NCBI RefSeq assembly: GCF_000719515.1 | Contig: NZ_JOGR01000010.1 | Location: 186,001-250,000 of the forward strand | Source of the DNA: Glycomyces sp. NRRL B-16210 | Lineage (GTDB): Bacteria; Actinomycetota; Actinomycetes; Mycobacteriales; Micromonosporaceae | Reading direction: 5' to 3' | DNA length: 64,000 nucleotides | Shown: one piece after another, positions 44,027 through 53,094 of the stretch | How positions within the stretch are numbered: position 1 is the first letter of the stretch | Layout of the letters: each line of letters starts with the position of its first letter | Notes under the pieces: model-generated | Seen by the model: only the letters and a program-made list of their open reading frames with translations | Databases searched by the model: none | What the model was told of the DNA's origin: nothing | Made by a program: the position numbers and the translations under genes

Positions 44027-45390
44027 GCCGTAATCCGTTGCGTTGCTTGTGTTTTCGCTGGTAATGGGATTGTCTAGCGCGCGCCTGGTGGCGGCGGCGC
44101 CAGTACGAGGCTTGGAGGGCGCTGGTGAGGGTGCGAGCGGGGTGAAGGACTATCGCCAGGAGACGGCGGATTTCGGGGACTGTGAGGTTTCCCAGCTCGC
44201 GTGGGCTTTTGGGTCGGTGGCGGCGGTGACGGCGAGAAAGGCGTGCGCGAGCATCGCCATGGAGATGTGCCGGTACCAGCAGTTCCACTTGCGGACCTGG
44301 TAGTGGTCGAGTCCGCATTCGTTCTTCGCGGCTTGGAAGCACTCCTCGATCGCCCACCTGGCTCCGGCGACACGAACGAGCTCGGCCCTGTCGATCGAGT
44401 CGGGGTGGAAACACAGGTAGTAGGCGATGTCGGTGGGGTCGGGGAGCGAGCGGCGGGCCAGCAGGGTGCGGGCGAAGCCGATCGGGACGTCGCCGAAGTT
44501 GGGGACCGTGGCCCAAGCCCAGTCGTACTCCCGCTCACCGCGGACCCCGGGCCCGGCCGAGACGGTATGCCACGCCTCCTCGGGCGCACGAGCGACCAGG
44601 GTGTCGACTCGACGGTCCCCGTCGAGGTCAGCCACGGTCTGCTTCACGGGCACCTCAACCACATAGGGCATCCGGCGGGCTTCGAGGAAGGCGCGGAACT
44701 TCCCGTCGCGTCCGTAGGCTGAGTCTGCGGCCACCCACCCGGCCTCGACCCCGGCATCGAGGGCGCGGCCGATCATCGCCTCGGCCAGGCGGGGCTCGGT
44801 CAGTACCCCGGCGGCAACCCGCTCGGCCGGGATGCCGGCCTTCGTGCAGCGGTCGGGTTCGTCAATCCACGATTTCGGCAGGTAGAGCTCGCGGTCGATC
44901 AACGCCCGGCCGCTCTCACCGGCGTAGGCGAGGAACACTCCCAGCTGGGAGTTCTCGATCCGGCCCGCGGTCCCCGAGTACTGGCGCTGCACCCCGGCCG
45001 ACCTGCGGCCCTTCTTGACGAAGCCGGTCTCGTCGACCACGAGCACCCCGCCGGGACCAGCAAGGTGATCAGCCACATAGGACTGGAGTGGATCCCTTAC
45101 AGTGCCGGCGTCCCACACCGCCCGGTCCAGGAAATACTGCACCCCATCGGGGTTCGGATCCCCAGCCGCCTCGGAAAGCTGCCAAGCCGTCTTCCGCTCG
45201 ATCGGCGCCAGCAGCCCCGTCAGATACGCCCTCGCCCGCCACCGCACACTCGCCGTCCGGAACACGCCAGCAACCTGCGCGAACGCGTCATCCAGCCCCG
45301 AGCTCCACACCGAGATGTCCTCTACCGCAATATCATCAAACACCGAAGGATGATAAACACCTTGCCGCACAACGGATTACGGCTGTCGTG
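44020..45390 (-). mobile_element. IS701-family insertion sequence, about 1.37 kb
   Basis: Terminal inverted repeats CACGACAGCCGTAATCCGTTG start at 44020 and end, inverted, at 45390. The left flank is CTAG and the right flank TTAG, both fitting the YTAG target preferred by IS701-type elements, though they are not identical. The element holds one transposase gene on the minus strand with a damaged 3' end. It has cut a divergent gene on the left, and its right border coincides with the stop codon of the Nif3-like gene. Confidence 0.85.
44150..45370 (-). pseudogene. IS701-family transposase, frameshifted near the C-terminus
   Basis: The frame encodes an IS701-type DDE transposase: GGVLVVDETGFVKKGRRSAGVQRQYSGTAG with the first Asp, GWVAADSAYGRDG with the second and RWAIEECFQAAKNECGLDHYQVR with the Glu. 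Near 44205-44215 the frame shifts: the expected ending ELGNLTVPEIRRLLA and WRRRHQARARQSHYQR is found in the next frame, while the main frame runs on to an unrelated tail. The catalytic residues are intact, but the conserved C-terminus is lost unless frameshifting occurs. Confidence 0.8.
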
Positions 45391-46191
45391 TTAGCCAGGC
45401 AGGGTGCGGAAGGGATCGGCGGTGGGGAGGAAGGCGACGGGGAGTCCGGGCAGCATGCCCGCCAAGCGGTCCGCCGTCTCGGACATGCCCTCCTGCTCGG
45501 AGGGCACATGCCCGATGACGATGAGCCCCTTGGCCAGACCGGCGCTCACAGCGTCCGCGGCGTAGGCGGCGGTCTCCCACTCATTCGACTCTCCAATGAG
45601 GAGCGCATCGACTTCGGGGAGGGCGAGTACGGCACGGTTCTTCTCGAAACCCCAAAAGCCGGGATGGATGCCGGCGACGGCGACGGGCAGCCCGGGGTCG
45701 CCGATGTAACGGAGGGCGCAGGCGCCGAAGGCCCGCGCCGCATGCTCGGCGAGCGAGCCGAGCGTCGTGGCCGGGATGTCGAAGACCGTCGGCAAGTCGG
45801 CGCGTTCGAAACCGTGCCAGCCCAGGGCATGTGCGGCTCCAGCGACGATCCGGTCAGGACGCGTGTCGTGCACCGCGTCGTGGAGACGTCGCACGACCAG
45901 CCGGTGCCCAGCGATGAACGCCGACTTCTCACGGTGGACGGGGTCGGTCTCAGCCGCCAGCATCGCGCTCCACTCCTCGCGGTGGTGGAAGTACAGCGGC
46001 TCGTGCGAGATCACCAAGTCGAGGCCCTGTGCAACCGCGCGCTGTAGCACGTCCAGCGTGGCCATCATGGTGAAAGCGACGCCGTGGACCTCCTGATCCG
46101 GGTCGCCTGCAAGGAACTCGTCGACGGTCGCCTCCCGTCGAGGCACTCCCAGCAGAACATCAACCAGATTCACCACGTCGTGCGCCGTCAT
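45391..46191 (-). CDS. Nif3-like dinuclear metal centre protein, 266 aa
   Basis: A Nif3/YbgI-type protein (also annotated as GTP cyclohydrolase 1 type 2-like). Typical segments are VVNLVDVLLGVPRREATVDEFLAGDPDQEVHGVAFTMMATLDVLQRAVAQGLDLVISHEPLYFHH, with the metal-binding HEP, and later GESNEWETAAYA. The family's true function is unsettled. The start is ATG 46191 (GTG 46197 is possible, closer to AAGGGG). The TAA stop lies exactly at the IS701-like border, so the original last residues may have been changed slightly by the insertion. Confidence 0.8.
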   Translation of the reverse strand: MTAHDVVNLVDVLLGVPRREATVDEFLAGDPDQEVHGVAFTMMATLDVLQRAVAQGLDLVISHEPLYFHHREEWSAMLAAETDPVHREKSAFIAGHRLVVRRLHDAVHDTRPDRIVAGAAHALGWHGFERADLPTVFDIPATTLGSLAEHAARAFGACALRYIGDPGLPVAVAGIHPGFWGFEKNRAVLALPEVDALLIGESNEWETAAYAADAVSAGLAKGLIVIGHVPSEQEGMSETADRLAGMLPGLPVAFLPTADPFRTLPG

Positions 46192-46298
46192 CGCCACGTG
46201 AGCACCCCTTTTCGAGACTCGCACCGGTTCCGGCGGGAACCCCGGTCCTGGCAAGACTATCCAAGGCGAGCGGGCGTCCCCCACGGGAACGGGCAGGA

Positions 46299-46570
46299 AT
46301 GACGCCCCGCGAACGCTGCGGTGGTCGCGACGAGGCGCTCGCGTGCGGGGACGGTCTCGTCATCGCCCCTACCGGTTCCGGCAAGACCCTCTCCGCGCTC
46401 GACGGCCTCGCCACCGCGACCCACCGACTCGAAGCGCGACTGCCGCGTCCTCTACCTGTCCCGTTCAAGGCCCTCGGCGTCGATATCGAACGTAATCTCA
46501 GCGCCCCACTCGTCGGCATCCACGCAGAGAGCACCCGTCTCGGCCTGCCCAGCCCGGCATCCGCGTCATG
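46299..46570 (+). pseudogene. Remnant of an Lhr-type DEAD/DEAH helicase
   Basis: Frames here encode the N-terminal ATP-binding part of a large Lhr-like helicase: LVIAPTGSGKTLSAL (motif I), then in a second frame RDCRVLYLS, and back in the first frame FKALGVDIERNLSAPLVGI and TRLGLPSP. Intact proteins have these segments in one frame and continue for more than 1000 residues. Frameshifts and loss of the remainder show that it is a relic. Confidence 0.75.
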
Positions 46571-46669
46571 AACATCACCACCGGCGAGAACCTCCGCGAA
46601 CTGACCCTCGACCCGGGCCGCGACTGTCAATCCACCGGCCGACCCGAAGGCCCCACCAGACCCGCATAG
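46562..46669 (+). pseudogene. C-terminal remnant of an integrase/transposase (IS481-like)
   Basis: A short frame IRVMNITTGENLRELTLDP followed by GRDCQSTGRPEGP and a stop matches the usual ending of DDE integrases of the IS481/IS3 group (IRVINAATGELLREL-type, then DPTRDYQ). Only the last about 35 residues remain, fused to the helicase relic. A hairpin follows. Confidence 0.65.
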
Positions 46670-46671
46670 CA

Positions 46672-46706
46672 AAACAGGCCGAACCCATTGCAGGTTCGAC
46701 CTGTTT
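46672..46706 (+). terminator. Hairpin after the integrase remnant
   Basis: AAACAGG (46672-46678) pairs with CCTGTTT (46700-46706), and CGAACC pairs with GGTTCG inside, with one mismatch and a 7-base loop. The A-rich 5' and T-rich 3' sides give a bidirectional terminator shape. It is probably the original end of the integrase gene. Confidence 0.6.
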
Positions 46707-46868
46707 CGAATCTCCTGAGAATCGACCGCCCGGACCTCACCAATGCCCTCGAACTGCTCCGCCGCTACTGCACGGATGTCATGACCGACCTTCCCAGTGG
46801 ACAGCAAAAGAGCCGCGACTCCCGTCACGGCTCTTCTCGTGCCCAAACCTCAAATAAGGCACCTTCTG

Positions 46869-46942
<74 letters not shown>

Positions 46943-47032
46943 TTTTCCGCCGCGTTGTCCGCAGCGGTGACAACTTTAGCGCATGGGATCCGGCTTGGAT
47001 GAGGCGAGGTCCCCGCTGTGAAGTTGCTTGCG

Positions 47033-48406
47033 TTATTTCTTGGGGCGCTTGCGCGGTTCGCGGGGTTTGACCACCAGGTCGATGGGGCTTCCCACGAAGC
47101 CGAAGTCCTCGCGCAGGCGGCGCTGGATGAATTTGAGGTACTGCTTGTCGAACGGCGCGTTCGTGAAGAGGATGAAGCGCGGCGGTTCGGTGGTCGCCTG
47201 GGTCGCGTAGATGACCTTCGGGGCCTTGCCTGAGCGGGTCGGGTGCGGCGTGGCCGCCTGGAGCGCGCTGATCCACTGGTTGAGCTCGCCGGTGGTGATG
47301 CGCTGGCCCCAGCCTTCGAGCGCCTCGCGCAGGGCCCGGGCGATCTTCTCGACCGCGCGGCCGGTCATCGCCGAGACGTTGACGCGGGGGGCCCAGGAGA
47401 CCTGCGCCAGTTCGCGGTCGATCTCCTTTTCGAGGTAGTAGCGGCGGTCGTCGTCGACGAGGTCCCACTTGTTGAAGACGAGGACCATCGCGCGGCCCGA
47501 CTCGGTCACCTGGGTCAGCACGCGCTGGTCCTGCTCCGAGATGGTCTCCGAGGCGTCCAGCATCACCAAGGCGACCTCGGCGGCCTCCACGGCCGCCTCG
47601 GTGCGCAGCGCGGCGTAGTACTCGGTGCCCGAGGCGAACTTGACGCGCTTGCGCAGGCCCGCGGTGTCGACCAGGATCCAGTCCTCGCCGTCGATCTCCA
47701 CGATCGAGTCCACGGGGTCGACGGTGGTGCCGGCAACGTTGTCGACGACGGCCCGGTCCTCCCCCGCGATGCGGTTGAGCAGGCTCGACTTGCCGACGTT
47801 CGGGCGCCCGACGAGGGCGACCCGGCGCGGCCCGCGCTCCTTGAGCTGCCCGGTGGGCTCCTCGGGGAACGCCCAGATGATCTTGTCGAGCAGGTCCCCC
47901 GAGTTGCGCCCGTGCAGGGCCGAGATCGGGAACGGCTCGCCCAGGCCGAGGCTCCACAGCTCGTGGACGTCCGCCTCCTGGCGGTCCGAGTCGGCCTTGT
48001 TGGCCACCAGGATCACCGGCTTGCGGGTCGAGCGCAGGATGCGCACGGCCGCCTCGTCGGCGTCGGTCGGGCCGACACGCGAGTCGACCACGAACACGAT
48101 CACGTCCGCGGTGCGCATGGCCAGCTCGGCCTGCGCGGCGATGGACCTCGCCATGCCCTCGGCGTCGGGGTCCCAGCCGCCGGTGTCGACCAGGCTGAAA
48201 TCGCGCCCGGCCCATTCGGCGTCGTAGGCCACCCGGTCGCGGGTCACGCCCGGCTCGTCCTGCACCACCGCGGCGCGGCGGCCCAGGATGCGGTTGACCA
48301 GGGTCGACTTGCCCACGTTGGGGCGCCCGACCACGGCCACCGTCGGGACCGGACCTCGCTCGTCGTCTTCGGCGTCGAGTTCGGTCCAGGTCGCTTCGTC
48401 ACTCAT
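47033..48406 (-). CDS. der: GTPase Der, ribosome assembly, 457 aa
   Basis: A double-GTPase needed for assembly of the 50S ribosomal subunit. Two complete G domains are visible: AVVGRPNVGKSTLVN near residue 25 and ALVGRPNVGKSSLLN near residue 195, each followed by a switch II DTGGW or DTAGL and by NKxD (ANKADS, FNKWDL). The C-terminal KH-like domain ends in a basic tail. The start is ATG 48406, with AGGGA 6 bases upstream inside the cmk gene; the two genes overlap by 8 bases. The order cmk-der is conserved in actinobacteria. Confidence 0.98.
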   Translation of the reverse strand: MSDEATWTELDAEDDERGPVPTVAVVGRPNVGKSTLVNRILGRRAAVVQDEPGVTRDRVAYDAEWAGRDFSLVDTGGWDPDAEGMARSIAAQAELAMRTADVIVFVVDSRVGPTDADEAAVRILRSTRKPVILVANKADSDRQEADVHELWSLGLGEPFPISALHGRNSGDLLDKIIWAFPEEPTGQLKERGPRRVALVGRPNVGKSSLLNRIAGEDRAVVDNVAGTTVDPVDSIVEIDGEDWILVDTAGLRKRVKFASGTEYYAALRTEAAVEAAEVALVMLDASETISEQDQRVLTQVTESGRAMVLVFNKWDLVDDDRRYYLEKEIDRELAQVSWAPRVNVSAMTGRAVEKIARALREALEGWGQRITTGELNQWISALQAATPHPTRSGKAPKVIYATQATTEPPRFILFTNAPFDKQYLKFIQRRLREDFGFVGSPIDLVVKPREPRKRPKK

Positions 48407-49076
48407 CAATGTCCCTGTTGCTCAGCAAGGCCAGAATCTTGGCCACTACCTCCACGATCGGCAGCGTCGTGGAGTCGATCACCACGGCCCCCTCGGGGGC
48501 CTCCAGGGGCTTGGTCGTCTTCGAGTCGACGCTGTCGCGCCGCTCGATGTCCTGCTTCGTCGCCTGCTCGTCGGCGCCCAGCTCGGCCGCGCGGCGCTTG
48601 GCGCGCTCGACCGGGTCGGCGGTGAGGTAGACCTTGACGTCGGCGTCGGGGGCGACCACCTCGACGATGTCGCGGCCCTCCACGACGATGCCGGCCTTCG
48701 CTTCGGCGATGATCCGCCGCTGCTCCTCGATGAGGAACTTGCGGACCGTCTTGTTCCCGGCCACCGCCGAGACCGCCTTGGTGACGTCCTCGCCGCGGAT
48801 CGCCAGGTCGGCGTCCTCGCCGTCGACGCGGGTGAAGGGGTCCTCGGGGGTGGTCCCGAACTCGAGCTTGGCGTTCTTGACCGTCTTGGTGACCTGCGCG
48901 GTCTGGGAGGGGTCCACGCCCGCCTTGAGGACGGCCAGGGTCGCGGCACGGTACATCGAACCGGTGTCGAGATAGGCGGCGTCGATCGCGGTCGCGAGGG
49001 TCTTGGACACGGTCGACTTACCCGCCCCCGACGGGCCGTCGATCGCGACGACCGGTCCGCTCTTCTGCTCAGGCAC
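48399..49076 (-). CDS. cmk: Cytidylate kinase, 225 aa
   Basis: Phosphorylates CMP and dCMP to the diphosphates using ATP. The P-loop is AIDGPSGAGKSTVSKTLA at the N-terminus, with AAYLDTGSMYRAATLAVL and VVEGRDIVEVVAPDADVKVYLTAD as the further family signatures. The start is GTG 49076 with GGAG 7 bases upstream. It overlaps der by 8 bases. Confidence 0.98.
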   Translation of the reverse strand: MPEQKSGPVVAIDGPSGAGKSTVSKTLATAIDAAYLDTGSMYRAATLAVLKAGVDPSQTAQVTKTVKNAKLEFGTTPEDPFTRVDGEDADLAIRGEDVTKAVSAVAGNKTVRKFLIEEQRRIIAEAKAGIVVEGRDIVEVVAPDADVKVYLTADPVERAKRRAAELGADEQATKQDIERRDSVDSKTTKPLEAPEGAVVIDSTTLPIVEVVAKILALLSNRDIDE

Positions 49077-49167
49077 TATCGCGCTCCGTTCTTCAACTGC
49101 AAACCACGCAAACCTACATCATGCCGGGCCGCGCGCTCCCCACGGCGAACGCCCGGCCCGGTCGGGA

Positions 49168-49542
49168 TCAGGCGCGATCGACCACCCGCGCCCCCATGGG
49201 CCACAGGGCGAGGGGGATCATCTTCCAGTTCGCAATCGCCAGCGGGATGCCGATGACCGTGATCGCTTGCAGCAGACCGGTGAACAGGTGCGCCAGCGCC
49301 AGCTCCCAGCCGAAGAGGATCAGCCAGAGGATGTTGCCGACCAGTGAGAAGCACCCGGCCGACCGGTCGTAGACGACGGTGCGCCCGAAGGGCCACAGCA
49401 CGTATCCGGCCAGCCGCATGTTGGCGATTCCGAACGGGATCGTGACGATGAAGACGCAGAACACCAGCCCGGCGACGAAGTACCCGATCGCGAGCCACAG
49501 CCCGGCCAGGACGAACCAGATGACGTTCAGAATGAGAGACAT
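49168..49542 (-). CDS. YccF-domain inner membrane protein, 124 aa
   Basis: A small membrane protein with two copies of the YccF-type segment: ILNVIWFVLAGLWLAIGYFVAGL with TIPFGIANMRLAGYVLWPFGR, then VGNILWLILFGWELALAHLFTGL with GIPLAIANWKMIPLALWPMG. Four membrane segments are expected. The function of the family is unknown. It lies between rluB and cmk on the same strand. Confidence 0.9.
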   Translation of the reverse strand: MSLILNVIWFVLAGLWLAIGYFVAGLVFCVFIVTIPFGIANMRLAGYVLWPFGRTVVYDRSAGCFSLVGNILWLILFGWELALAHLFTGLLQAITVIGIPLAIANWKMIPLALWPMGARVVDRA

Positions 49543-49586
49543 GCTGAAACCCTAACCGGCCCAAACGGGTCTGTCGGTACAGCCAG

Positions 49587-50324
49587 CTAGAGTCCGACCT
49601 CGCGGTAGAGCAGTCCGACCTCGTCGGGGGTGAGCCTGCGGATGGTCCCGGGCTTGAGGTTGCGCAGTTTGATCGGGCCGATCTCGGTGCGCACCAGGCG
49701 CGAGACGTGGTGGTCGACCTCGTCCATGAGCCGCCTCACAATGTGCTTGCGGCCCTCGTGGATGGTGATCTCGATCAACGACTGCCCGGCGTGCTCGTCG
49801 ATGATCTTGAGCTTGTCGGCCTTCGCGGGGCCGTCCTCGAGTTCCACGCCGGCGAGGAGCCGGTTCCAGGTGGCCTTGTCCATGATCCCGTTGACCTGCG
49901 CGCGGTAGACCTTCGGCAGCCCGTGCGAGGGGTGCATGATGCGGTTGGCGAGCTCGCCGTCGTTGGTGAGCAGCAGCAGGCCCTCGGAGTCGGTGTCGAG
50001 CCTGCCGACGTGGAAGACCCGCTGGTCGATGCCCTTGGCGTACTCGGCCAGGGACAGGCGGCCCTCTTCGTCGTCCATCGTCGAAATGACCCCGCGCGGC
50101 TTGTTGATCGCGAAGTAGACGGTGTCGACGTCGGTGATCACGCGTTTGCCCGAGACGTGGATGACGTCCTTGTCGGGGTCGACGCGCTGGCCGAGGCGGG
50201 CGGGCTCGCCGTTGACCTTGACCTTGCCGCGCGAGATCAGGTCCTCTGCGGCCCGTCGGGAGGCGATCCCGGCTTGGGACAGCACTTTTTGCAGGCGAAT
50301 GCCTTCGGCGTCAGCGTTGTTCAT
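49587..50324 (-). CDS. rluB: 23S rRNA pseudouridine synthase RluB-type, 245 aa
   Basis: Makes pseudouridine in 23S rRNA. The N-terminal S4 RNA-binding domain is IRLQKVLSQAGIASRRAAEDLISRGKVKVNGEPARLGQRV. The catalytic motif is VGRLDTDSEGLLLLTNDGEL with the active Asp. RluB and RsuA types are alike; the place next to scpB is conserved for this gene in Gram-positive bacteria. Its ATG at 50324 overlaps the end of scpB by 14 bases. Confidence 0.95.
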   Translation of the reverse strand: MNNADAEGIRLQKVLSQAGIASRRAAEDLISRGKVKVNGEPARLGQRVDPDKDVIHVSGKRVITDVDTVYFAINKPRGVISTMDDEEGRLSLAEYAKGIDQRVFHVGRLDTDSEGLLLLTNDGELANRIMHPSHGLPKVYRAQVNGIMDKATWNRLLAGVELEDGPAKADKLKIIDEHAGQSLIEITIHEGRKHIVRRLMDEVDHHVSRLVRTEIGPIKLRNLKPGTIRRLTPDEVGLLYREVGL

Positions 50325-51060
50325 CTTCCTCGATATCCGTCACGTCGTCGGGCAGGAACGGGGCCAGCTCGGGTAGCTGGTCGACCGAGTCCAGGCCGAT
50401 CTTCTCCAAGAACAGGGTGGTGGTGCGGTAGAGCGTCGCCGTCGAGTCCGGGTCGGTCCCACACTCCTCGACCAGGCCGCGCGCCAGCAGCGTGCGGATG
50501 ACGCCGTCGCAGTTGACCCCCCGGATGGCCGAGATGCGGCCCCGGGTGACCGGCTGCCGGTAGGCCACCACGGCGAGCGTCTCCAGCGCCGCCTTGGTGA
50601 GGCGGGCGGAGGCGCCGTCGGTGACGAACCGCTCCACGTACTGGGCGTAATCGGCCCGGGTGTAGAAGCGCCAGCCGCCGGCTTGGCGACGCAGATCGAA
50701 TCCGCGCCCGTCGCCAGTGTATTCGGCGCTCAATCGACCGAGCGTCTCGCGCACCTGTGAACGTGGCCGCTCCAATACCGCGGACAGGAACTCCTCGGTC
50801 AGGGGCTCCTCGGCGATCATGAGGATGGCCTCCAGGACCGCGCCGAGGTCGACGTCCTCGGGGACGGGGACGGTGTCGATGACCTGGTCTTCGGGTTCGT
50901 CCTCGGCCTGCTGGGGGACGACGGCGACGGCGCGGGCGTACTCGTCGGTGTCGCCGACCGGTTCGTCGGCGGGCGTGTCCGCGCGGGCCGGCGCGCCCTC
51001 CTCGCGCTGCCACGGCGGGCGCCATTCGGCGATCTCGTCCGGTCTCAGGTGCTCACTCAT
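50311..51060 (-). CDS. scpB: Segregation and condensation protein B, 249 aa
   Basis: A winged-helix partner of the SMC-ScpA condensin complex in chromosome segregation. Residues about 65-220 match the family: LGAVLEAILMIAEEPLTEEFLSAVL and ETLAVVAYRQPVTRGRISAIRGVNCDGVIRTLLARGLVEECG. An acidic N-terminal extension of about 60 residues is poorly conserved. It overlaps scpA by 8 bases and rluB by 14 bases, so the three are co-translated. Confidence 0.96.
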   Translation of the reverse strand: MSEHLRPDEIAEWRPPWQREEGAPARADTPADEPVGDTDEYARAVAVVPQQAEDEPEDQVIDTVPVPEDVDLGAVLEAILMIAEEPLTEEFLSAVLERPRSQVRETLGRLSAEYTGDGRGFDLRRQAGGWRFYTRADYAQYVERFVTDGASARLTKAALETLAVVAYRQPVTRGRISAIRGVNCDGVIRTLLARGLVEECGTDPDSTATLYRTTTLFLEKIGLDSVDQLPELAPFLPDDVTDIEEDEQR

Positions 51061-51919
51061 TCGTGGGTTCCTCCCCCGTCTCCGGTGTTCCCGCGTATTC
51101 GTCGACGTCGATCTCGGCGGGTGCGGTGCCGCCGAGCCAGCGCACCGTCAGCTCGCCGAGGGCCTGCATCTGCTCGAAGCCGACCAGGGCCTCCCGGTAG
51201 AGCTCCAGGAGCGCGAGGAACCGGGCGACGACTTCGAGGTGGGTCTCGCAGTCGGAGGTCAGGGCCCGGAAGGTCGCGGTCTGGACGCGGTTGAGGCGCC
51301 TGCTGAGGATGACGGCGTGCTCGCGGACCGAGACGCGCTGCATGTGGACGTGGTCGGTGCCGACCACTTGCGCGGGTTTGGGTCTCATGGCCTTGCCGGC
51401 CAGGATCGCCAGGGCTTCGGGGGTGAGGTCGAGCACGAGTTCGGGGAGCAGGCCTTTGAAGCGGTCTTCGAGGCCGACGTTGCGGGCGACGCGGGTCGAG
51501 GCGGACTCGGCGAGTCCGGCGAGGGCGCCGGCGGCCTCTTTGTAGGCCTTGTACTGGAGGAGGCGGGCGAAGAGGAGGTCGCGGGCTTCGAGGAGGGCGA
51601 GGTCCTCTTCGTCGTCGACGACGGTGCCGGGCAGGAGCCGGGCGGTCTTGAGGTCGAGGAGGGTGGCGGCGACGAGCAGGAACTCGGAGGTCTCCTCGAG
51701 GTTCCAGGCCTCGTCGAGGTTGGTGACGTAGGCGATGAAGTCGGAGGCGACCTGGTGGAGGGCGATCTCGGTGACGTCGAGCTTGTGCTTGCCGATGAGC
51801 TGGAGCAGCAGGTCGAAGGGGCCCTCGAAGTTGTCGAGCCGGAGGTGGAAGCCGCTCTCGGCCTCCTCCGGTTCGCCCTCCCGCTGGGTCGGGAGCTGGG
51901 GCGGCTGCTGGTCGGTCAC
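51053..51919 (-). CDS. scpA: Segregation and condensation protein A (kleisin), 288 aa
   Basis: The kleisin subunit that bridges SMC heads. Family signatures are FHLRLDNFEGPFDLLLQLIGKHKLDVTEIALHQVASDF and EFLLVAATLLDLKTARLLPG in the N-terminal half and a C-terminal winged helix (VVARFLALLELYREALVGFEQ). The start is GTG 51919. It lies 78 bases downstream of parA and overlaps scpB. Confidence 0.96.
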   Translation of the reverse strand: MTDQQPPQLPTQREGEPEEAESGFHLRLDNFEGPFDLLLQLIGKHKLDVTEIALHQVASDFIAYVTNLDEAWNLEETSEFLLVAATLLDLKTARLLPGTVVDDEEDLALLEARDLLFARLLQYKAYKEAAGALAGLAESASTRVARNVGLEDRFKGLLPELVLDLTPEALAILAGKAMRPKPAQVVGTDHVHMQRVSVREHAVILSRRLNRVQTATFRALTSDCETHLEVVARFLALLELYREALVGFEQMQALGELTVRWLGGTAPAEIDVDEYAGTPETGEEPTNE

Positions 51920-51997
51920 GCACGCAAGCTTAGACGGGCCCTGCGGCCACTACCGGGTGAACTCTGGGTTTCCTGGGGCGGAAGGCGTTCGGCGGGG

Positions 51998-52927
51998 TCA
52001 GGACTTGTCGGTCGCGGCGATGAGCTCTCTTGCGAGCTGGCGGTAGGCGCGGGCTCCGGAGGAGGCGGGGGCCCAGGTGGTGATGGGCTCGCCGGCGACG
52101 GTGGTCTCGGGGAAGCGGACGGTGCGGGTGATGACGGTGGAGAAGACCTTGTCGCCGAAGGCCTCGGCGACGCGCTGGAGGACCTGGCGCGAGTGGGTGG
52201 TGCGCGAGTCGTACATGGTCGCGAGGATGCCGTCGAGTTCGAGGTCGTAGTTGAGGCGCTCGCGGACCTTGTCGACGGTGTCGAGGAGCAGGGCCACGCC
52301 GCGCAGGGAGAAGAATTCGCACTCGAGGGGGACGAGGACGGAGTGGGCGGCGGTGAGCGCGTTGATCGTCAACAGCCCCAAGGAGGGCTGGCAGTCGATG
52401 AGGACGTAGTCGAAGTCGGGGATGACCGGGCGCAGGACCCGCGCGAGGGTCTGCTCGCGGGCGACCTCGTTGACGAGCTGGATCTCGGCGGCGGAGAGGT
52501 CGATGTTGGCCGGGAGGAGGCGCAGGCCCGCGACGTTGGTCTTGACCATGACGTCGTCGATGTCGACGTCCTCCTGCATGAGGAGGTTGTAGACGGTCAG
52601 GTCGAGCGTGTGCGGGTTGGTGCCGAAGCCGACCGACAGCGCCCCCTGCGGGTCGAAGTCGACCAGGAGCACCTTGCGGCCGTATTCGGCAAGGGCCGCA
52701 CCGAGGTTGATGGTCGTGGTGGTCTTGCCGACCCCGCCCTTCTGGTTGGCCATGGCGATGACGCGGGCGGGCCCGTGGCGCTCCAGGGGCTGGGGCTGGG
52801 GGATGTCGCGTTTGCCGGTGTAGGTCTCGGGGTCGGGCGAGGACAGGTCCCCGTCGCCGTCAGCGGGAGGCACCTGCGCGGCCCCGCGCAGGGCCGCCCA
52901 TTTGTCGTTGCTGTCCACACTGCTCAT
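51998..52927 (-). CDS. ParA-family chromosome-partitioning ATPase, 309 aa
   Basis: A Walker-type ATPase of the ParA/Soj family. The deviant Walker A is ANQKGGVGKTTTTINLGAALAEYG, with LLVDFDPQGALSVGFG and LIDCQPSLGLLTINAL for the A' and B motifs. The start is ATG 52927 because GGAGG lies 5 bases upstream; a GTG 27 bases earlier is less likely. In actinobacteria this gene next to scpA/scpB is a second ParA-like gene, distinct from the parAB pair near oriC, so I leave out the parA symbol. Confidence 0.93.
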   Translation of the reverse strand: MSSVDSNDKWAALRGAAQVPPADGDGDLSSPDPETYTGKRDIPQPQPLERHGPARVIAMANQKGGVGKTTTTINLGAALAEYGRKVLLVDFDPQGALSVGFGTNPHTLDLTVYNLLMQEDVDIDDVMVKTNVAGLRLLPANIDLSAAEIQLVNEVAREQTLARVLRPVIPDFDYVLIDCQPSLGLLTINALTAAHSVLVPLECEFFSLRGVALLLDTVDKVRERLNYDLELDGILATMYDSRTTHSRQVLQRVAEAFGDKVFSTVITRTVRFPETTVAGEPITTWAPASSGARAYRQLARELIAATDKS

Positions 52928-53094
52928 TTCCGCCTCCGGGTGAAGAGTCGACACCGGGTGCCGGGGGTCTCACCATTGCCTGTCATAGCGACTGTACGTC
53001 AGTGTATCGAGGCTGTCGACGGCTTGGGAGACTCCGAGGCACCCGGCGTGAGTTCGCCCGCTGTGCATTGGGGGCGCTGGGACCCGAGGAGGCC

